From Vulcanimicrobiota bacterium (lineage in GTDB: Bacteria; Eremiobacterota; Eremiobacteria; Baltobacterales; Baltobacteraceae): a DNA stretch of 19,708 nucleotides. This document shows, one piece after another, positions 7,192 through 14,656 of the stretch. Position numbers and translations under genes: made by a program. Each line of letters starts with the position of its first letter. Position 1 is the stretch's first letter. The stretch spans positions 1 to 19,708 of the forward strand of contig JASHZC010000093.1 of NCBI GenBank assembly GCA_030042755.1. The letters are read 5' to 3'. Below the pieces are notes generated by a model. It made no database searches and was not told where the DNA came from. It worked only from the letters and a program-made list of their open reading frames with translations.

Positions 7192-7935
7192 TCAAAGCTT
7201 ACGCGCCGTGTACCCTTCCATTGCCAGAAGACGTGCCTTCATCTCGATGCCATAACCATAGTTGTGGAGATCGCCTTGCGAATCAACGACGCGGTGGCAG
7301 GGGAATAGCAACGGCAACGGGTTGCGGGCCATCACTTGCCCGACGGCGCGAGCCGCTCGGGGACGGCCGATCTGCGATGCAACCCACGAATAGGAGCGCA
7401 CCTCACCCGGTGGAATCTGCGCGGCCGCACGTAGTGCTGCCTGCTCGAACGGGGTCAGGTCTTCGATGTCGACGATCTTGTCGTCGATCTGCCACGTGCT
7501 GAAAAAACGTTCTAACGTCCGGTTGAGCCAGTCGGGCGCTTCACCGGCAGTAACGGGCCGGCGCAGTCGGCTTTCGACGCGTGCGCGCACCTTCTCAAAC
7601 GATTCGCCCGTATCGATGCCGATGTAGGCGATCTTATTTTCCTTGAAGCCGACGTAAAGTCGTCCGATCGGTGTTTGCGCCGACGCAAGTGTGACCGGCG
7701 TCGTCCGCTCGCGTGCTTTTATTTGCGCGATGTGCTGGATGACGCGTTTGCTCAAGTCGCACGACGGTTCCGGTTTTGGGAGGCACGATAGACAGTACGC
7801 GACGCCCGCAAACTCTTCGTAGAGCCCTTGGCAGTGCGGACAGGCACGCAGGTGAACGTCGACAGCTTCCTTGACGGATTCTTGACAATCCCCGCGTACG
7901 TCGTCCCAGAGTTCTTCAACGTCACGACAGCGCAT
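7192..7935 (-). CDS. ogt: Zinc anti-sigma (ZAS-like) domain fused to O6-alkylguanine-DNA alkyltransferase
   Basis: The 247-residue product has two domains. Residues 1-45 match the zinc-binding anti-sigma pattern: Cys3, then His28-x3-Cys32-x2-Cys35 (HLRACPHC). Residues about 48-59 add Cys48, Cys51 and Cys59. From about residue 80 it is an Ogt/MGMT alkyltransferase: the DNA-binding helices PPGEVRSYSWVA (175-186), the arginine-finger region RAARAVGQVMARNP (193-206), and the active site PCHRV with acceptor Cys213. The family transfers alkyl groups from O6-alkylguanine irreversibly to this Cys. No membrane segment is present, so it is cytoplasmic. I chose the ATG at 7935 because GGAG lies nine bases upstream; it overlaps the sigma gene by 14 bases, implying coupled translation. 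The ZAS domain probably binds the neighbouring sigma factor; whether alkylation affects that is inference. Confidence 0.92.
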   Translation of the reverse strand: MRCRDVEELWDDVRGDCQESVKEAVDVHLRACPHCQGLYEEFAGVAYCLSCLPKPEPSCDLSKRVIQHIAQIKARERTTPVTLASAQTPIGRLYVGFKENKIAYIGIDTGESFEKVRARVESRLRRPVTAGEAPDWLNRTLERFFSTWQIDDKIVDIEDLTPFEQAALRAAAQIPPGEVRSYSWVASQIGRPRAARAVGQVMARNPLPLLFPCHRVVDSQGDLHNYGYGIEMKARLLAMEGYTARKL

Positions 7936-8590
7936 GAACGGGGTCTCCTTCGGGTGCGATACGTCCAATTTGTGGACCGAGAATGCGGCGCAGAATGCGC
8001 ACGGCACGGTGAACGTGCGACTTGACCGTTCCGATCGGCTGATGCAGGATCTCGGCGATCTCAGGATGGCTGCGTCCTTCGATGAACCGCAGCGTCGCCG
8101 CCGCGCGCAAATGCATCGGCAACTGGAGCAGCGCGCGCTCTACCAGGGCGACTTCGGCGTTTTGTTCGACGATCGTTTCGGGACGCGCCGGACCCTCGTG
8201 CGATTCGCGCAGCAGCGCGTCGGGATCCGCTAGGGCGTCGAGTGCGACGTTCGTCGGACGTTTCGTGCGCAGGCGATTGCGCGTTACGTTTAACGTGATC
8301 GTGTACAGCCACGGCTGCAAACGCAGATCGCTGCGTTGCTCAGCCGACATCTTGCCAAGCGCGCGATAGGCGCGTACGAACGCGTCTTGCACGATCTCTT
8401 CCGCGTCTTCGCGGTTGCCGGTCATGCGGAGCGCGAACCCGTACAGCCGACGTTGGTAGTCGTCGACGATTTGGTCGAAACTCTCGATGCTTGGTGCACC
8501 CTTGCCCGGCGTCCGGCTGGACGGCGGTTTTGGCTGCCCTACCACTGGTGGCACGTAAACTCCCTGAAGGAGTGGTGCGAGCGCGCTCAT
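7922..8590 (-). CDS. ECF-type RNA polymerase sigma factor
   Basis: A 222-residue sigma-70 family protein of the ECF group. Region 2 spans about 37-108 (YGFALRMTGNREDAEEIVQD, then the -10-binding RLQPWLYTITLNVTRNRLR), and region 4 spans about 150-203 with the helix-turn-helix HPEIAEILHQPIGTVKSHVH. The roughly 36-residue N-terminal extension, rich in Pro, is longer than in most ECF factors. The ATG at 8590 has GGAG eight bases upstream; a GTG at 8632 would add 14 residues. It overlaps the gene for the anti-sigma/alkyltransferase fusion, its likely cognate regulator. Its regulon cannot be read from the window. Confidence 0.93.
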   Translation of the reverse strand: MSALAPLLQGVYVPPVVGQPKPPSSRTPGKGAPSIESFDQIVDDYQRRLYGFALRMTGNREDAEEIVQDAFVRAYRALGKMSAEQRSDLRLQPWLYTITLNVTRNRLRTKRPTNVALDALADPDALLRESHEGPARPETIVEQNAEVALVERALLQLPMHLRAAATLRFIEGRSHPEIAEILHQPIGTVKSHVHRAVRILRRILGPQIGRIAPEGDPVHALS

Positions 8591-8683
8591 TCTAGACGCT
8601 CCAGACCACTCCCGGCACGCGCTGGGTTTCACGCTAGGTTAGAAAAATCCTGAAGCTTCGCCAGGGTCGCTGACCGCGGCAGA

Positions 8684-8710
8684 GGAACTTTCGCCCATGG
8701 TACCTGACGT
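8684..8710 (+). promoter_or_regulatory. Possible ECF-type promoter upstream of the leader terminator
   Basis: GGAACTT at 8684-8690 resembles the -35 element of several ECF sigma factors, and CGT at 8708-8710 could be part of a -10 element. The spacing (19 bases from GGAAC to CGT) is longer than the usual 16-17, so this is only a candidate. It points toward the gene at 8795. Confidence 0.2.
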
Positions 8711-8730
8711 GCCGCACGCACCATGTACGA

Positions 8731-8770
8731 ACCGCCGGTCGCAGTGAAGCGACGCGGCGGTTTTTGTTTT
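8731..8770 (+). terminator. Strong +-strand intrinsic terminator in the leader of the 8795 gene
   Basis: ACCGCCG (8731-8737) pairs with CGGCGGT (8755-8761), and GTCGC (8738-8742) pairs with GCGAC (8749-8753). There is one bulged G and a six-base loop. TTTTTGTTTT follows (8761-8770). No +-strand gene precedes it, because the sigma gene is divergent, and the next gene starts 25 bases downstream. It therefore acts on a short leader RNA or small RNA, as an attenuator would. The minus-strand side lacks a T-run. Confidence 0.75.
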
Positions 8771-8794
8771 ACGGCACACGGAGAGAAAAGGCCC

Positions 8795-9184
8795 ATGCAG
8801 CAAACGATCGAACCGACGGAAATCTCATTCGACGCTCACACGTTGTGTAGTTTTCTGCCGGATCTCGATTCCTCGCGAGCGATCCCTCTCGTTCTCATAG
8901 GGTACAGGCGAAATCAAGATCCATGGTTCGTTTGGTTCGTACCGAAAGAGGGCATTAGTGCCGTCGGGCTTACCTCCGATCCGTACTACGCCAAGGTGTT
9001 GCACGATCCGCACACCTACTTCACCAAAAAGCTTTCGAAATATATCGAAGAGACGGGATGCGTGAAGCGCGGCATCGAGATGTTGATCGATTGCCATCAA
9101 AGTCATCTCGCCTTCACGCCTCTGACACATCTTTCCGAGATGCCGTTCCGGCATCCGATCGAAGTGCAGCTCGTCGCGTACTAA
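8795..9184 (+). CDS. Conserved-looking hypothetical protein
   Basis: I do not recognise this 129-residue protein. It is soluble, with no signal or membrane segment, and mixes alpha/beta-like stretches: IPLVLIGYRRNQDPWFVWFV (a hydrophobic strand pair), then a helix around DPHTYFTKKLSKYIEE, and a C-terminal PIEVQLVAY strand. Three Cys are scattered without a metal-binding pattern. The ATG at 8795 has GGAG 11 bases upstream (8780-8783). The frame continues upstream to an ATG at 8723, but that extension would be translated through the terminator hairpin, so I reject it. The strong terminator just upstream suggests expression depends on read-through. Confidence 0.7.
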   Translation: MQQTIEPTEISFDAHTLCSFLPDLDSSRAIPLVLIGYRRNQDPWFVWFVPKEGISAVGLTSDPYYAKVLHDPHTYFTKKLSKYIEETGCVKRGIEMLIDCHQSHLAFTPLTHLSEMPFRHPIEVQLVAY

Positions 9185-9199
9185 AATCCGCGACGAGCG

Positions 9200-9925
9200 C
9201 TAGACCGTCCCGGCGCGGATCGCCCGATGATAGACGATCCGCACGGGCACGGCATTGATTCCGTTCCGCAACTTCCCCTCGATCGTCAGCGTCGCATCGA
9301 GCGCCAGCAAGAGCGCGCCGTTTGCGTCGTAATACGCCGTGCCGTTCATGTGCATCGTGCCCTGAAGTATTGCCGTCGGATGCTCCGGAAGCGATCCGGA
9401 CATCGGACCGTTTGCTTCGAACCGCACGCCGACCACGTGTTCCCCGCCGATGTCGCCCGAAGGGGCCGAGCGGAGATAACCGGTGAGCTGCGCGCCACCG
9501 AGGGGCGACGCCGCTTCAAATGGCACCATGCCATGCAGATGCTCCAAGTCGCGGAGCGTCGTCGAATCAAGCTGAACGGCAAACGGTTGGTTGAGGATGG
9601 TGAGGAAGTCCGGATCCTCGTCGCTGCGATCTTCGAACTGCCCGTCGCGCAGGAGCTCCTGCACGAAACGAGCGTGAACCTCGGCTTTACCGCTATCGTC
9701 GGTGCGGGTGTAGTCCGCGTTGGCTTCGTAGCGGCGTCCGCTCGAGTCGTTCACGACGTCGAGGTCCTCGCTGCCGGCGTAGATCACGCGCGAAATGCCG
9801 AGCGCCTTACCGACCTGGAACGAGTCCTCTCCGGTAACGCCATAATGTTGCGCCGCGGCCGCAGGCAGGGTGAGCGATGAGAGCAGCGCGGTTGCGATGA
9901 TGGCGGAACGTAGCGGTGAGGACAT
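9200..9925 (-). CDS. Secreted hypothetical protein
   Basis: The 241-residue product starts with a Sec signal peptide: a short basic start, a hydrophobic core IIATALLSSLTL, and a likely signal peptidase I site after AAAA (residue 25). The mature part is soluble, rich in beta-like segments and Asp/Gly, with no Cys. I do not recognise a family. Alternating hydrophobic strands in the C-terminal half (ALLLALDATLTIEGKL) suggest a beta-rich fold acting outside the membrane. The ATG has AGGA six bases upstream. It lies 17 bases after the membrane-protein gene and may share its transcript, and converges on the 8795 gene with 15 bases between. Confidence 0.75.
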   Translation of the reverse strand: MSSPLRSAIIATALLSSLTLPAAAAQHYGVTGEDSFQVGKALGISRVIYAGSEDLDVVNDSSGRRYEANADYTRTDDSGKAEVHARFVQELLRDGQFEDRSDEDPDFLTILNQPFAVQLDSTTLRDLEHLHGMVPFEAASPLGGAQLTGYLRSAPSGDIGGEHVVGVRFEANGPMSGSLPEHPTAILQGTMHMNGTAYYDANGALLLALDATLTIEGKLRNGINAVPVRIVYHRAIRAGTV

Positions 9926-9942
9926 TTTCTATCCTAACAGTA

Positions 9943-10653
9943 TCATTCGCCGCAAGAGCGCTTCGATTCATAACCAATCGCATCGAGATATACCAGCGCG
10001 CAAAAGGCTTGAGTGGGTGGGAGCGCCAGAGCTACGGTCACCGCGTTTGCCCAAAGGTCCGCGTGCGGAACGTGTCTTTGGCCGAAGGCGGCTTCGAGCC
10101 CATACACGATCGCTGTCGGTAGCAGCGTGATTGCTACGAAGCAGATCATCGCGCGCGAAAACGCGGCTCGCTGCCATGCCGCGGCCATGCTCGCCCCGAA
10201 CGAACGCGGAATCAGCAACCACCACGGTTCTGCCTCACCGGTCGTCGCGTGCACGTCGGCGAAGATCATCGATACGTAGAGCACGATCATGACCGCGCCA
10301 AGGGCCCGCGCAAAAAAATCGTCGCTTTCGAGGTAGACGAATCCAACGATCACAAGGAACGTCAGGAGCAGGTCGACGATCAGCACGGCCCACGAGCGTT
10401 CGAGTATCCGTAGCCACGTATCTGCCGTCGTTTCGCCGTCGAGATCGGCAAACGTGAATGCGTTGACGATCGCAACGAAGAGAGGCGGAACGATGAAGTT
10501 CGCAACCAGGACTGCGTTCTTTGCGTGCCAGAGGTACACGATCGCCGCTTGTAGCGCGACGGATACGCAGGCGACCACCGCATAAAGCAGCGCATGACGA
10601 CGAATAGAAGCGAACGTGCGCCCTATCAGCACGAGCAACGAGGTGTGCGACAA
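9943..10653 (-). CDS. Six-helix integral membrane protein, unknown function
   Basis: The 236-residue product has six predicted transmembrane helices at about 21-41, 47-67, 87-107, 115-133, 166-186 and 201-223. The soluble loop at 134-165 contains EPWWLLIPRSFG. No transporter signature is visible. The layout, with a basic N-terminus, resembles uncharacterised membrane proteins of the YciC/DUF975-like kind, but I cannot assign it. The start is TTG at 10653 without a clear Shine-Dalgarno; a TTG five codons and a GTG seven codons later are alternatives. Its start is 11 bases after the stop of the small 10665 gene. Confidence 0.7.
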   Translation of the reverse strand: MSHTSLLVLIGRTFASIRRHALLYAVVACVSVALQAAIVYLWHAKNAVLVANFIVPPLFVAIVNAFTFADLDGETTADTWLRILERSWAVLIVDLLLTFLVIVGFVYLESDDFFARALGAVMIVLYVSMIFADVHATTGEAEPWWLLIPRSFGASMAAAWQRAAFSRAMICFVAITLLPTAIVYGLEAAFGQRHVPHADLWANAVTVALALPPTQAFCALVYLDAIGYESKRSCGE

Positions 10654-10664
10654 CGGTCTAGGTA

Positions 10665-10985
10665 TTACGGGTGTAGCTCGAGTCCGGCGTTACGCCCGCG
10701 CCGTACGAAAAAACGAACGGCAGCCGTTCCTTCGCAGACGACGACGTCGTCGCCGTCGCTAAACGTTCGCCCGTCGACATCGACGATGAACTCGCCTGCA
10801 GCCAAGCCCGCCAGCGTGCGCAGCATGCTGCGTTGGAATTTGTCGGCCGGCGCGCGTTCGCCGATCGCCTCGCGTACCGCCAGTGCAAGGAGCGTGCTTA
10901 CGCGAATCGGCGTCGCAAGTGCAAACGCTGCCGAACCGGCAGCGGCTACGGCATGAAGATCGACGGGCACGCGAACGCGAATCAC
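10665..10985 (-). CDS. Small hypothetical protein
   Basis: The 106-residue product begins at a GTG and reads like real protein: regular hydrophobic helices (STLLALAVREAIGE, LRTLAGLAAGEF) followed by beta-like segments ending FIVDVDGRTFSDGDDVVV. The frame stays open upstream to 11609, but the extra 200 residues are Arg-rich antisense of the two +-strand genes and are not credible. No good Shine-Dalgarno precedes the GTG. It is divergent from the 11048 gene, with 62 bases between, and probably co-transcribed with the membrane protein. Function unknown. Confidence 0.5.
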   Translation of the reverse strand: MIRVRVPVDLHAVAAAGSAAFALATPIRVSTLLALAVREAIGERAPADKFQRSMLRTLAGLAAGEFIVDVDGRTFSDGDDVVVCEGTAAVRFFVRRGRNAGLELHP

Positions 10986-11047
10986 AGGAAGTTCATTTGG
11001 CGCATCTTCGAGGAGCCGCCTGCCCCTGGGGAGTACCGTATACGGCG

Positions 11048-11434
11048 ATGTCCCCGTTTGGGAATATACCGGCGCAGACGCTGGTCGACGCCGTAGAGAA
11101 GCACGTAGCGCGAATGGACGACGCTGTACTAGCGGGCGTGCTGCGCGACGGCCTCGCGTCGATGCCTTTCGATGCGCGCGGCGCGCTGGTCGCGTCGATT
11201 TTTGACGCGTTTCGCGACCGCGGCGAATCATCGGAAGACGCAGCAGAAGGCTCGGGAACCTCGCTCGATCTCCTCGAACGCGGCGATCCGCAAGCGCTTG
11301 CAGCGCTGGTCGACTATGCGAACGGCAACACCGGACTTTTGAAAGAGGCGATGGCTCTGTACGCGGAAGAGCACGCTCCGCAGCTGCGCGACCTCCCCTC
11401 TCCGCTCGTTGACGGCATCTCGCGAGCGCTGTAG
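11048..11434 (+). CDS. Small acidic hypothetical protein
   Basis: The 128-residue product is acidic and mostly helical, with no signal, membrane segment or Cys. Segments such as TLVDAVEKHVARMDDAVLAG and LLKEAMALYAEEHAPQL look like a helical bundle with a Glu/Gly-rich loop between. I do not recognise a family. The ATG at 11048 is preceded by GGGGAG 14 bases away, too far to be convincing; the frame stays open upstream, but that part is antisense to the 10665 gene. It is followed after 10 bases by the membrane-anchored 11445 protein, suggesting one operon. Confidence 0.6.
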   Translation: MSPFGNIPAQTLVDAVEKHVARMDDAVLAGVLRDGLASMPFDARGALVASIFDAFRDRGESSEDAAEGSGTSLDLLERGDPQALAALVDYANGNTGLLKEAMALYAEEHAPQLRDLPSPLVDGISRAL

Positions 11435-11444
11435 CTGAACGCGA

Positions 11445-12224
11445 TTGAGCGACTATCCAAGACGCCGTAGGCTCGAACCGCAACCGCCAAGACGCGGCGG
11501 GATACCGATCATTCCGCTTATGGTGTTGGTCGTTCTCGGCGGATTGCTGCTCGGCGGTCTGTTGACGAAGTTCTTCGGTGGAGGAGCGGTACACGCGCCG
11601 ACGCCGCAACCAAGCTTCACGCCGCTTCCGGAACAGACCGCAACGTATGCGCCGACGGCGACCGCTTCACCCTCGAGCGCACGGCGTGCGGCCCGTGCAT
11701 CTGCAGCGCCGTCCGCCTCCGCGAGCGCATCGCCGACAGCGAGCGCCTCGCCAACTATACGGCCTGTCGCCACGGCGAAAACGATGGCCGCCGCACCACA
11801 TCCGTCGAGTAGTGCGACGCCCTCGATCGTGTACATCACGCCGAATCCGGGGCGAACGAACGCTGCGCAAACTCCTGCAGCGCAGTCGCCTGCCGTAAGC
11901 ACAAGTGCGACTCCAGTGCTTATCACGGGCGAAAATACCTCGGAACACGCAGTCGCGATCGTGCACGCATATATCAACGCTCTGGCGCGCGGCGACTCAT
12001 CAACGGCAGCGGGATACCTTGCGAGCGGCCTCCCGACCGAGAACTTCGTAAATCCTAATGTGACCGTGAACGTGAGCGATCTCAGTTCGAGCCGCAATGA
12101 TGACGGCAGTTATACCGTTACGGCGCAGATCGTCACATCGAAGGGAACCTACGTCGAAACGTTCACGTTGCGATCCAGTCCGATCGGCATGCAGATAACC
12201 GACCACAACGCGTCGCACATTTAA
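11445..12224 (+). CDS. Membrane-anchored protein with Pro/Ser/Thr/Ala linker and C-terminal domain
   Basis: The 259-residue product has a short Arg-rich cytoplasmic start (RRRRLEPQPPRR), one transmembrane helix at about 21-41, a low-complexity linker of about 100 residues made of Ala, Ser, Thr and Pro, and a folded domain from about 165 on. That domain starts with a helix (AVAIVHAYINALARGDSS) and continues in strands (TVTAQIVTSKGTYVETFTL). This pattern resembles NTF2/DUF4878-like domains, which is only an inference. The charge pattern places the domain outside the cytoplasm. The start is TTG at 11445 without a clear ribosome-binding site; an ATG at 11520 would lose half of the membrane helix. 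It converges on the symporter gene. Confidence 0.7.
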   Translation: MSDYPRRRRLEPQPPRRGGIPIIPLMVLVVLGGLLLGGLLTKFFGGGAVHAPTPQPSFTPLPEQTATYAPTATASPSSARRAARASAAPSASASASPTASASPTIRPVATAKTMAAAPHPSSSATPSIVYITPNPGRTNAAQTPAAQSPAVSTSATPVLITGENTSEHAVAIVHAYINALARGDSSTAAGYLASGLPTENFVNPNVTVNVSDLSSSRNDDGSYTVTAQIVTSKGTYVETFTLRSSPIGMQITDHNASHI

Positions 12225-12240
12225 CAACCTTTTGACAGCG

Positions 12241-13875
12241 TTAGATTTCGGCGCCGATTCCGGTGTTAGCACGGACTTGGAGTTGGTTGAACATCGCTTC
12301 GGATTCGGGGTCCCGCGCGACGAGCGTGCCGACGATTGCTGCGACGAACGCCAGCGGTATCGAAACGATCCCGGGATTGCGCAGCGGAAAGATCGCAGCC
12401 GAGCCCATGACCTCTGGGCTGACCGCGATGAGGGCAAGCGACGAGAGAAGGCCGGTCAGCATGCCGCAGATGGCACCCGTTCTCGAGAATCGCCGCCACG
12501 ACAGCGCAAGGATGAGCGCTGGTGCGTTGCTGCTTGCTGCGACCGCAAACGCGAGACCAGCGAGAAACGCGACGTTCGCCGTTCGCAACTCGACCGAAAC
12601 CACGATTGATGCGAGTCCCACGACGACGGCGGTCGCACGTGCCACGAAGATGTGCTCGCGTTCGCTTCCTTCACCGTTTCGTACCAGACTGTACCAGATG
12701 TCGTGCGCGAACGCGGAGGCGGCCGCGATCGTTAATCCCGAAACGACGGCGAGGATCGTCGCGAACGCGACTGCGGCAACGAATGCCGTGAGCAGCGGGC
12801 CGCCGAGCGCATCGGCGAGGATCGGCGCTGCAAGATTGTCGTTTTTCGTTGGGACGATGTAGCCTCGTGACGCCAAATCGCCGTTGAGACTGCTCTCATC
12901 TTCCGGATGGCGAACGATGTAACGAATCGCCTGCGTGTCGCGTAAATGCTTTCCGATGTATTGCTGGCCGACGATCGTTCCGGCACCCAAGCCCATGACC
13001 GTCGTGAAGAGATAGAATGCGCCGATCAGGATCATCGCCCACCCAACCGAAAAGCGCGCCGCTTTCGCCGTCGGAACGGTAAAGAACCGCATGAGCACGT
13101 GCGGAAGGCCGGCGGTGCCGAGGACGAGTGCAAGTCCGAGGGAGAGCAAATCGATGGGGCCGTGCGGACCGCTAAAGAGCAATCCGGGCCTCAAAAGGTT
13201 GACGGCGGGGCCGCCACTCCGACTAGCGTTGACGCTCGACGCGGCGCGAAGAAATTCGCCGAGCGAGAAGTGAAAGTGCGCGAAGACCAGGACGCTGAGC
13301 GCGATCGATGCCGCAAGCAGCAGGCCGGCCTTGATGATTTGCACCCACGTGGTTGCGAGCATCCCGCCGTAGAGCACGTAGATCATCATCAGCAGCCCTA
13401 CGAAAACAATCGCGAGCGTTTGATCGATGCGCTGGATGAGAAGATCCAAAAGCGATCCCGCACCGACCATCAACGCGACCATATAGAAGAGAGTGATTGC
13501 GATCGTCGTAATCGCTGCGATCGCGCGCACGCCGCGCCCGCGCAGACGAAATGCGATGACGTCCGCCACGGTATAGCGGCCGGTGTTGCGCAGAGGCTCG
13601 GCCAGCAAAAACAGCACGGTTAGATACGCGACCAACCATCCAACCGCGTACATGAATCCATCGAACCCGTACGAGGCTATCAAACCGGTAATGCCGAGAA
13701 ACGAGGCGGCCGACATGTAATCGCCGGCGATGGCCCAACCGTTTTGGGCGCCGCTGATCTCGCGATGCGCGGTGTAGAACCCGCGGCTCGACATGCTGCG
13801 CCCCGAGGCCCAATACGTGATGACCAGCGCCATTGCGACGAAGACTGCAAACATGACGAGCGTGGCTTGGGTCAT
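12241..13875 (-). CDS. actP: Sodium:solute symporter family protein, ActP-like (acetate/monocarboxylate)
   Basis: A 544-residue polytopic inner-membrane transporter of the SSS family (LeuT fold), with about 13 hydrophobic helices. Family-typical segments are GWAIAGDYMSAASFLGITGL (46-65), the GRYTVADVIAFRLRGRG segment near residue 100, and GTAGLPHVLMRFFTVPTAKAAR around 255-276, the strongest SSS match. Relatives such as ActP import acetate or related carboxylates with sodium or protons. Substrate cannot be fixed from sequence. The start ATG overlaps the stop of the DUF485 gene as ATGA, the yjcH-actP arrangement of proteobacteria. No acetyl-CoA synthetase gene adjoins it. Confidence 0.9.
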   Translation of the reverse strand: MTQATLVMFAVFVAMALVITYWASGRSMSSRGFYTAHREISGAQNGWAIAGDYMSAASFLGITGLIASYGFDGFMYAVGWLVAYLTVLFLLAEPLRNTGRYTVADVIAFRLRGRGVRAIAAITTIAITLFYMVALMVGAGSLLDLLIQRIDQTLAIVFVGLLMMIYVLYGGMLATTWVQIIKAGLLLAASIALSVLVFAHFHFSLGEFLRAASSVNASRSGGPAVNLLRPGLLFSGPHGPIDLLSLGLALVLGTAGLPHVLMRFFTVPTAKAARFSVGWAMILIGAFYLFTTVMGLGAGTIVGQQYIGKHLRDTQAIRYIVRHPEDESSLNGDLASRGYIVPTKNDNLAAPILADALGGPLLTAFVAAVAFATILAVVSGLTIAAASAFAHDIWYSLVRNGEGSEREHIFVARATAVVVGLASIVVSVELRTANVAFLAGLAFAVAASSNAPALILALSWRRFSRTGAICGMLTGLLSSLALIAVSPEVMGSAAIFPLRNPGIVSIPLAFVAAIVGTLVARDPESEAMFNQLQVRANTGIGAEI

Positions 13876-14201
13876 CGGCCGAGGTCCTCGCTTGCGCGAG
13901 CTACCAATGCCTGAGCGCGTTCATCAAACGTGCGTGCTTTGCGCATGTATAACGCTAGCAGCAACCACGCCATCGCAAACTGCGCGAGGCCGAAGGCGTA
14001 CGCGAGGGTCAACGGGCCAAGCACGGGCCGGCTCATGAGCTGGGGAAAGAGTCCGACACCGATCGGCAGCGCAAGATAAAAGAGAAGGAAGAAGATCGTC
14101 GACGGCACGATGAAGTGCCGCCGTGCGCGCAGTAGCGCAACGAATTCGGGATCCTTTGCGAGCAGGTCCCATTCGCTCGCGCTCAGATGGCGTTGCTGCA
14201 T
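13872..14201 (-). CDS. DUF485 (YjcH-like) small membrane protein
   Basis: The 109-residue product has two transmembrane helices at about 30-52 and 63-86, with the DUF485 pattern of a charged N-terminus (DPEFVALLRARRHF) just before the first helix. It is encoded directly upstream of SSS symporters in many bacteria and is thought to be a partner subunit, though its function is not established. The ATGA overlap with the symporter gene implies coupled translation. It starts 42 bases after sufU, so read-through from the suf operon is possible. No strong Shine-Dalgarno is visible. Confidence 0.85.
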   Translation of the reverse strand: MQQRHLSASEWDLLAKDPEFVALLRARRHFIVPSTIFFLLFYLALPIGVGLFPQLMSRPVLGPLTLAYAFGLAQFAMAWLLLALYMRKARTFDERAQALVARASEDLGR

Positions 14202-14243
14202 CGACGCCGGATTCTTCGCTACGCCGTCAGATGCATCCCCGCG

Positions 14244-14633
14244 CTACTCTTCGTCAGGCCAGCCGGCGATCTCGCCGATCGCCGCGCTCTTTGCCACGCG
14301 CAGACCCAACATGGCACACTTCATTCGCGTCGGACTGATGCCGATTCCAACGTTTTCGAGGATGACGTCTTTAGACAGCTTCGCGACATCTTCCAAGCGC
14401 ATGCCTTTGATCGCTTCGGTCAGCATCGATGCCGACGCCTGACTGATGGCACAGCCTTTGCCGCTGAAACGAACGTCGCTCACGACGCCGTCATCGACCG
14501 ACATCTCCATGCGAATCTGATCGCCGCAGAGCGGATTGAGATCCTCGGCCCAGACACCCGGGCGTTCGAGATGACCGTAATTCCGCGGATTGCGATAATG
14601 ATCGAGAATGAAGTCGCGGTAGAAGTCGTCCAT
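14244..14633 (-). CDS. sufU: SufU-type sulfurtransferase/iron-sulfur scaffold
   Basis: A 129-residue IscU-fold protein. It keeps the three cysteines and the aspartate of the SufU zinc site: Cys36 and Asp38 in NPLCGDQI, Cys61 in GKGCAISQAS, and Cys106 in RMKCAMLG. The insert between the second and third Cys is of SufU rather than IscU type. In Bacillus-type systems SufU accepts persulfide sulfur from SufS and passes it to SufBCD. The product is a little shorter than B. subtilis SufU. It lies 23 bases downstream of sufS as the last suf gene of this operon. No clear Shine-Dalgarno is visible. Confidence 0.93.
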   Translation of the reverse strand: MDDFYRDFILDHYRNPRNYGHLERPGVWAEDLNPLCGDQIRMEMSVDDGVVSDVRFSGKGCAISQASASMLTEAIKGMRLEDVAKLSKDVILENVGIGISPTRMKCAMLGLRVAKSAAIGEIAGWPDEE

Positions 14634-14656
14634 GGGTTAGTGCCGCGTCCAAAACA

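Noticed and set aside
8723..8794. Upstream ATG extending the 8795 protein by 24 residues
   Set aside because: The extension is encoded by the terminator hairpin and its T-run, and there is a better ribosome-binding site before 8795.
10986..11609. Upstream extension of the 10665 gene to a 314-residue protein
   Set aside because: The extra part is Arg-rich antisense of the genes at 11048 and 11445, without domain-like composition.
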